Assembly (NCBI RefSeq): GCF_018323885.1
Contig: NZ_AP024585.1
Location: forward strand, 4,402,001-4,466,000
Length of the DNA stretch: 64,000 nucleotides
Direction of reading: 5' to 3'
Source of the DNA: Citrobacter amalonaticus
Lineage (GTDB): Bacteria; Pseudomonadota; Gammaproteobacteria; Enterobacterales; Enterobacteriaceae
The position numbers and the translations under genes were made by a program. A model generated the notes under the pieces. That model made no database searches. It was given only the letters and a program-made list of their open reading frames with translations, and had not been told where the DNA came from. Positions 63,338 through 64,000 of this stretch are shown here, in pieces. How positions within the stretch are numbered: position 1 is the first letter of the stretch; each line of letters begins with the position of its first letter.

Positions 63338-64000
63338 CTACAATTTTCCTAATAGATTAAACCATGCATAGTCCAGTGGCAGCAGGATCAGATAAGTCGT
63401 CAGCGCCAGTACCAGACACAGGAGCAGCCCGGCTCTCGCTGGCACCCTGCCTAACGCCATCGCCACCACAATAGGTGATGCCTGATACGGCAGAAGCGGC
63501 GTTGAATAGCCCAGCACCTGAATCATAATCACCGACAGCAGCGGGAATTGCGTTGCCTCAGAAAAGCTCTGCGCCAGGGTGGTATACAGCGCCGGAACGC
63601 CGTTAGCGGTCATAATGAAGTTAAGCGCAGTGGTGATGCCGGTCAGGGCGAGAAAACTGGTGAACGGTTTCTCCGGATCCAGCGGCATCACGTGCAGCAG
63701 CGCTTCACCGACCGCATCGCCAATACCGGTTTGCGTCACTACACTCGCCAGTCCAAGAATACCGGCAACATAAATGCAGGTACGGATGTTAACCCCCGTG
63801 GAAAACTCCTCTCCATTGATGAACCCGACACGCGGTAACAGGGTGATGACCGCTGCCGCCAGCCCGGTCCACGCCGGGCCAATGCCATGCCAGCTTTCGC
63901 TGACCCACATCACCAGCACGACTGCCAGCATCCAGGCCAGTCGTTTTTCGTCGCGGCTCATTGGCTCCGGTGGTGAGAATTCACGTGGCGCATGGGGTTT
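63338..64000 (-). CDS. Second DASS/SLC13-family anion permease, 5' end cut by window edge
   Basis: The last 220 residues are visible and the frame stays open to the right edge, so the start lies beyond 64000. An internal Met (MSRDEKRLAWML) lies in the cytoplasmic linker before the second membrane half and is not the start. The visible part is the C-terminal repeat, with SFLALTGITTALNFIMTANGVPALYTTLA and GYSTPLLPYQASPIVVAMALG. It is tandem to the first transporter with 112 bases between but is not a close duplicate of it. It may transport a different organic anion or sulfate. Confidence 0.85.
   Translation of the reverse strand, partial: KPHAPREFSPPEPMSRDEKRLAWMLAVVLVMWVSESWHGIGPAWTGLAAAVITLLPRVGFINGEEFSTGVNIRTCIYVAGILGLASVVTQTGIGDAVGEALLHVMPLDPEKPFTSFLALTGITTALNFIMTANGVPALYTTLAQSFSEATQFPLLSVIMIQVLGYSTPLLPYQASPIVVAMALGRVPARAGLLLCLVLALTTYLILLPLDYAWFNLLGKL

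Overview
The window is chromosomal DNA from a member of the Enterobacteriaceae. Nearly every backbone gene is a close match, in order and orientation, to the Escherichia/Salmonella/Citrobacter btuB-side arc running trmA–fabR–sthA–oxyR–argHBCE–ppc–frw/pfl–gldA–katG–metFLBJ–rpmE–priA–cytR–ftsN–hslVU–menA–rraA–zapB–glpFKX–fpr–tpiA. REP and ERIC repeats, an OxyS RNA, ARG boxes and Met boxes fit the same group. A Citrobacter-like genome is my best guess. The species cannot be fixed from the sequence alone.

Layout. 1–4030: the end of trmA, yijD–fabR (control of unsaturated fatty-acid synthesis), sthA (transhydrogenase), oxyR and the divergent peroxide-induced RNA oxyS. 4038–13157: an accessory sugar island that interrupts the oxyR/argH junction known from E. 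coli K-12. It holds a periplasmic binding protein, an ABC ATPase, two permeases, a 3-epimerase, an L-xylulokinase-type kinase, a DeoR-family regulator and a divergent ribulose-phosphate 4-epimerase. 13175–17730: arginine synthesis, argHBC divergent from argE around an ArgR operator. 18102–23630: ppc, eptC and the AraC-type yijO. 23617–33234: the frw PTS, the glycyl-radical pair pflDC, the multiphosphoryl protein ptsA, the aldolase fsaB and gldA. 33279–43333: yijE, katG, metF, an inserted LysR/carboxymuconolactone-decarboxylase-like pair, metL–metB and metJ. 43401–45707: an accessory pair of a GPH-type symporter and a KdgM-like porin. 46054–54923: rpmE, priA, cytR, ftsN, heat-shock-controlled hslVU, menA, rraA, zapB. 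55106–64000: the glycerol regulon glpFKX, fpr, yiiR, yiiQ, tpiA and two tandem DASS-family anion transporters, the second cut by the window edge.

How the genes work together. The island genes suffice on paper to import a pentulose, phosphorylate it, and epimerise L-xylulose-5-P to L-ribulose-5-P to D-xylulose-5-P. No isomerase or dehydrogenase is present, so a ketopentose is the simplest substrate. The frw/pfl/fsaB/gldA block combines PTS transport, a dehydratase-like glycyl-radical enzyme and dihydroxyacetone/glycerol chemistry. GlpK, GlpX and TpiA link glycerol to central metabolism.

The most striking observations are a single-base frameshift in glpF, the complete pentulose module with a well-formed candidate control region, a PflD active site that is not that of a pyruvate formate-lyase, and a changed terminal loop in OxyS.
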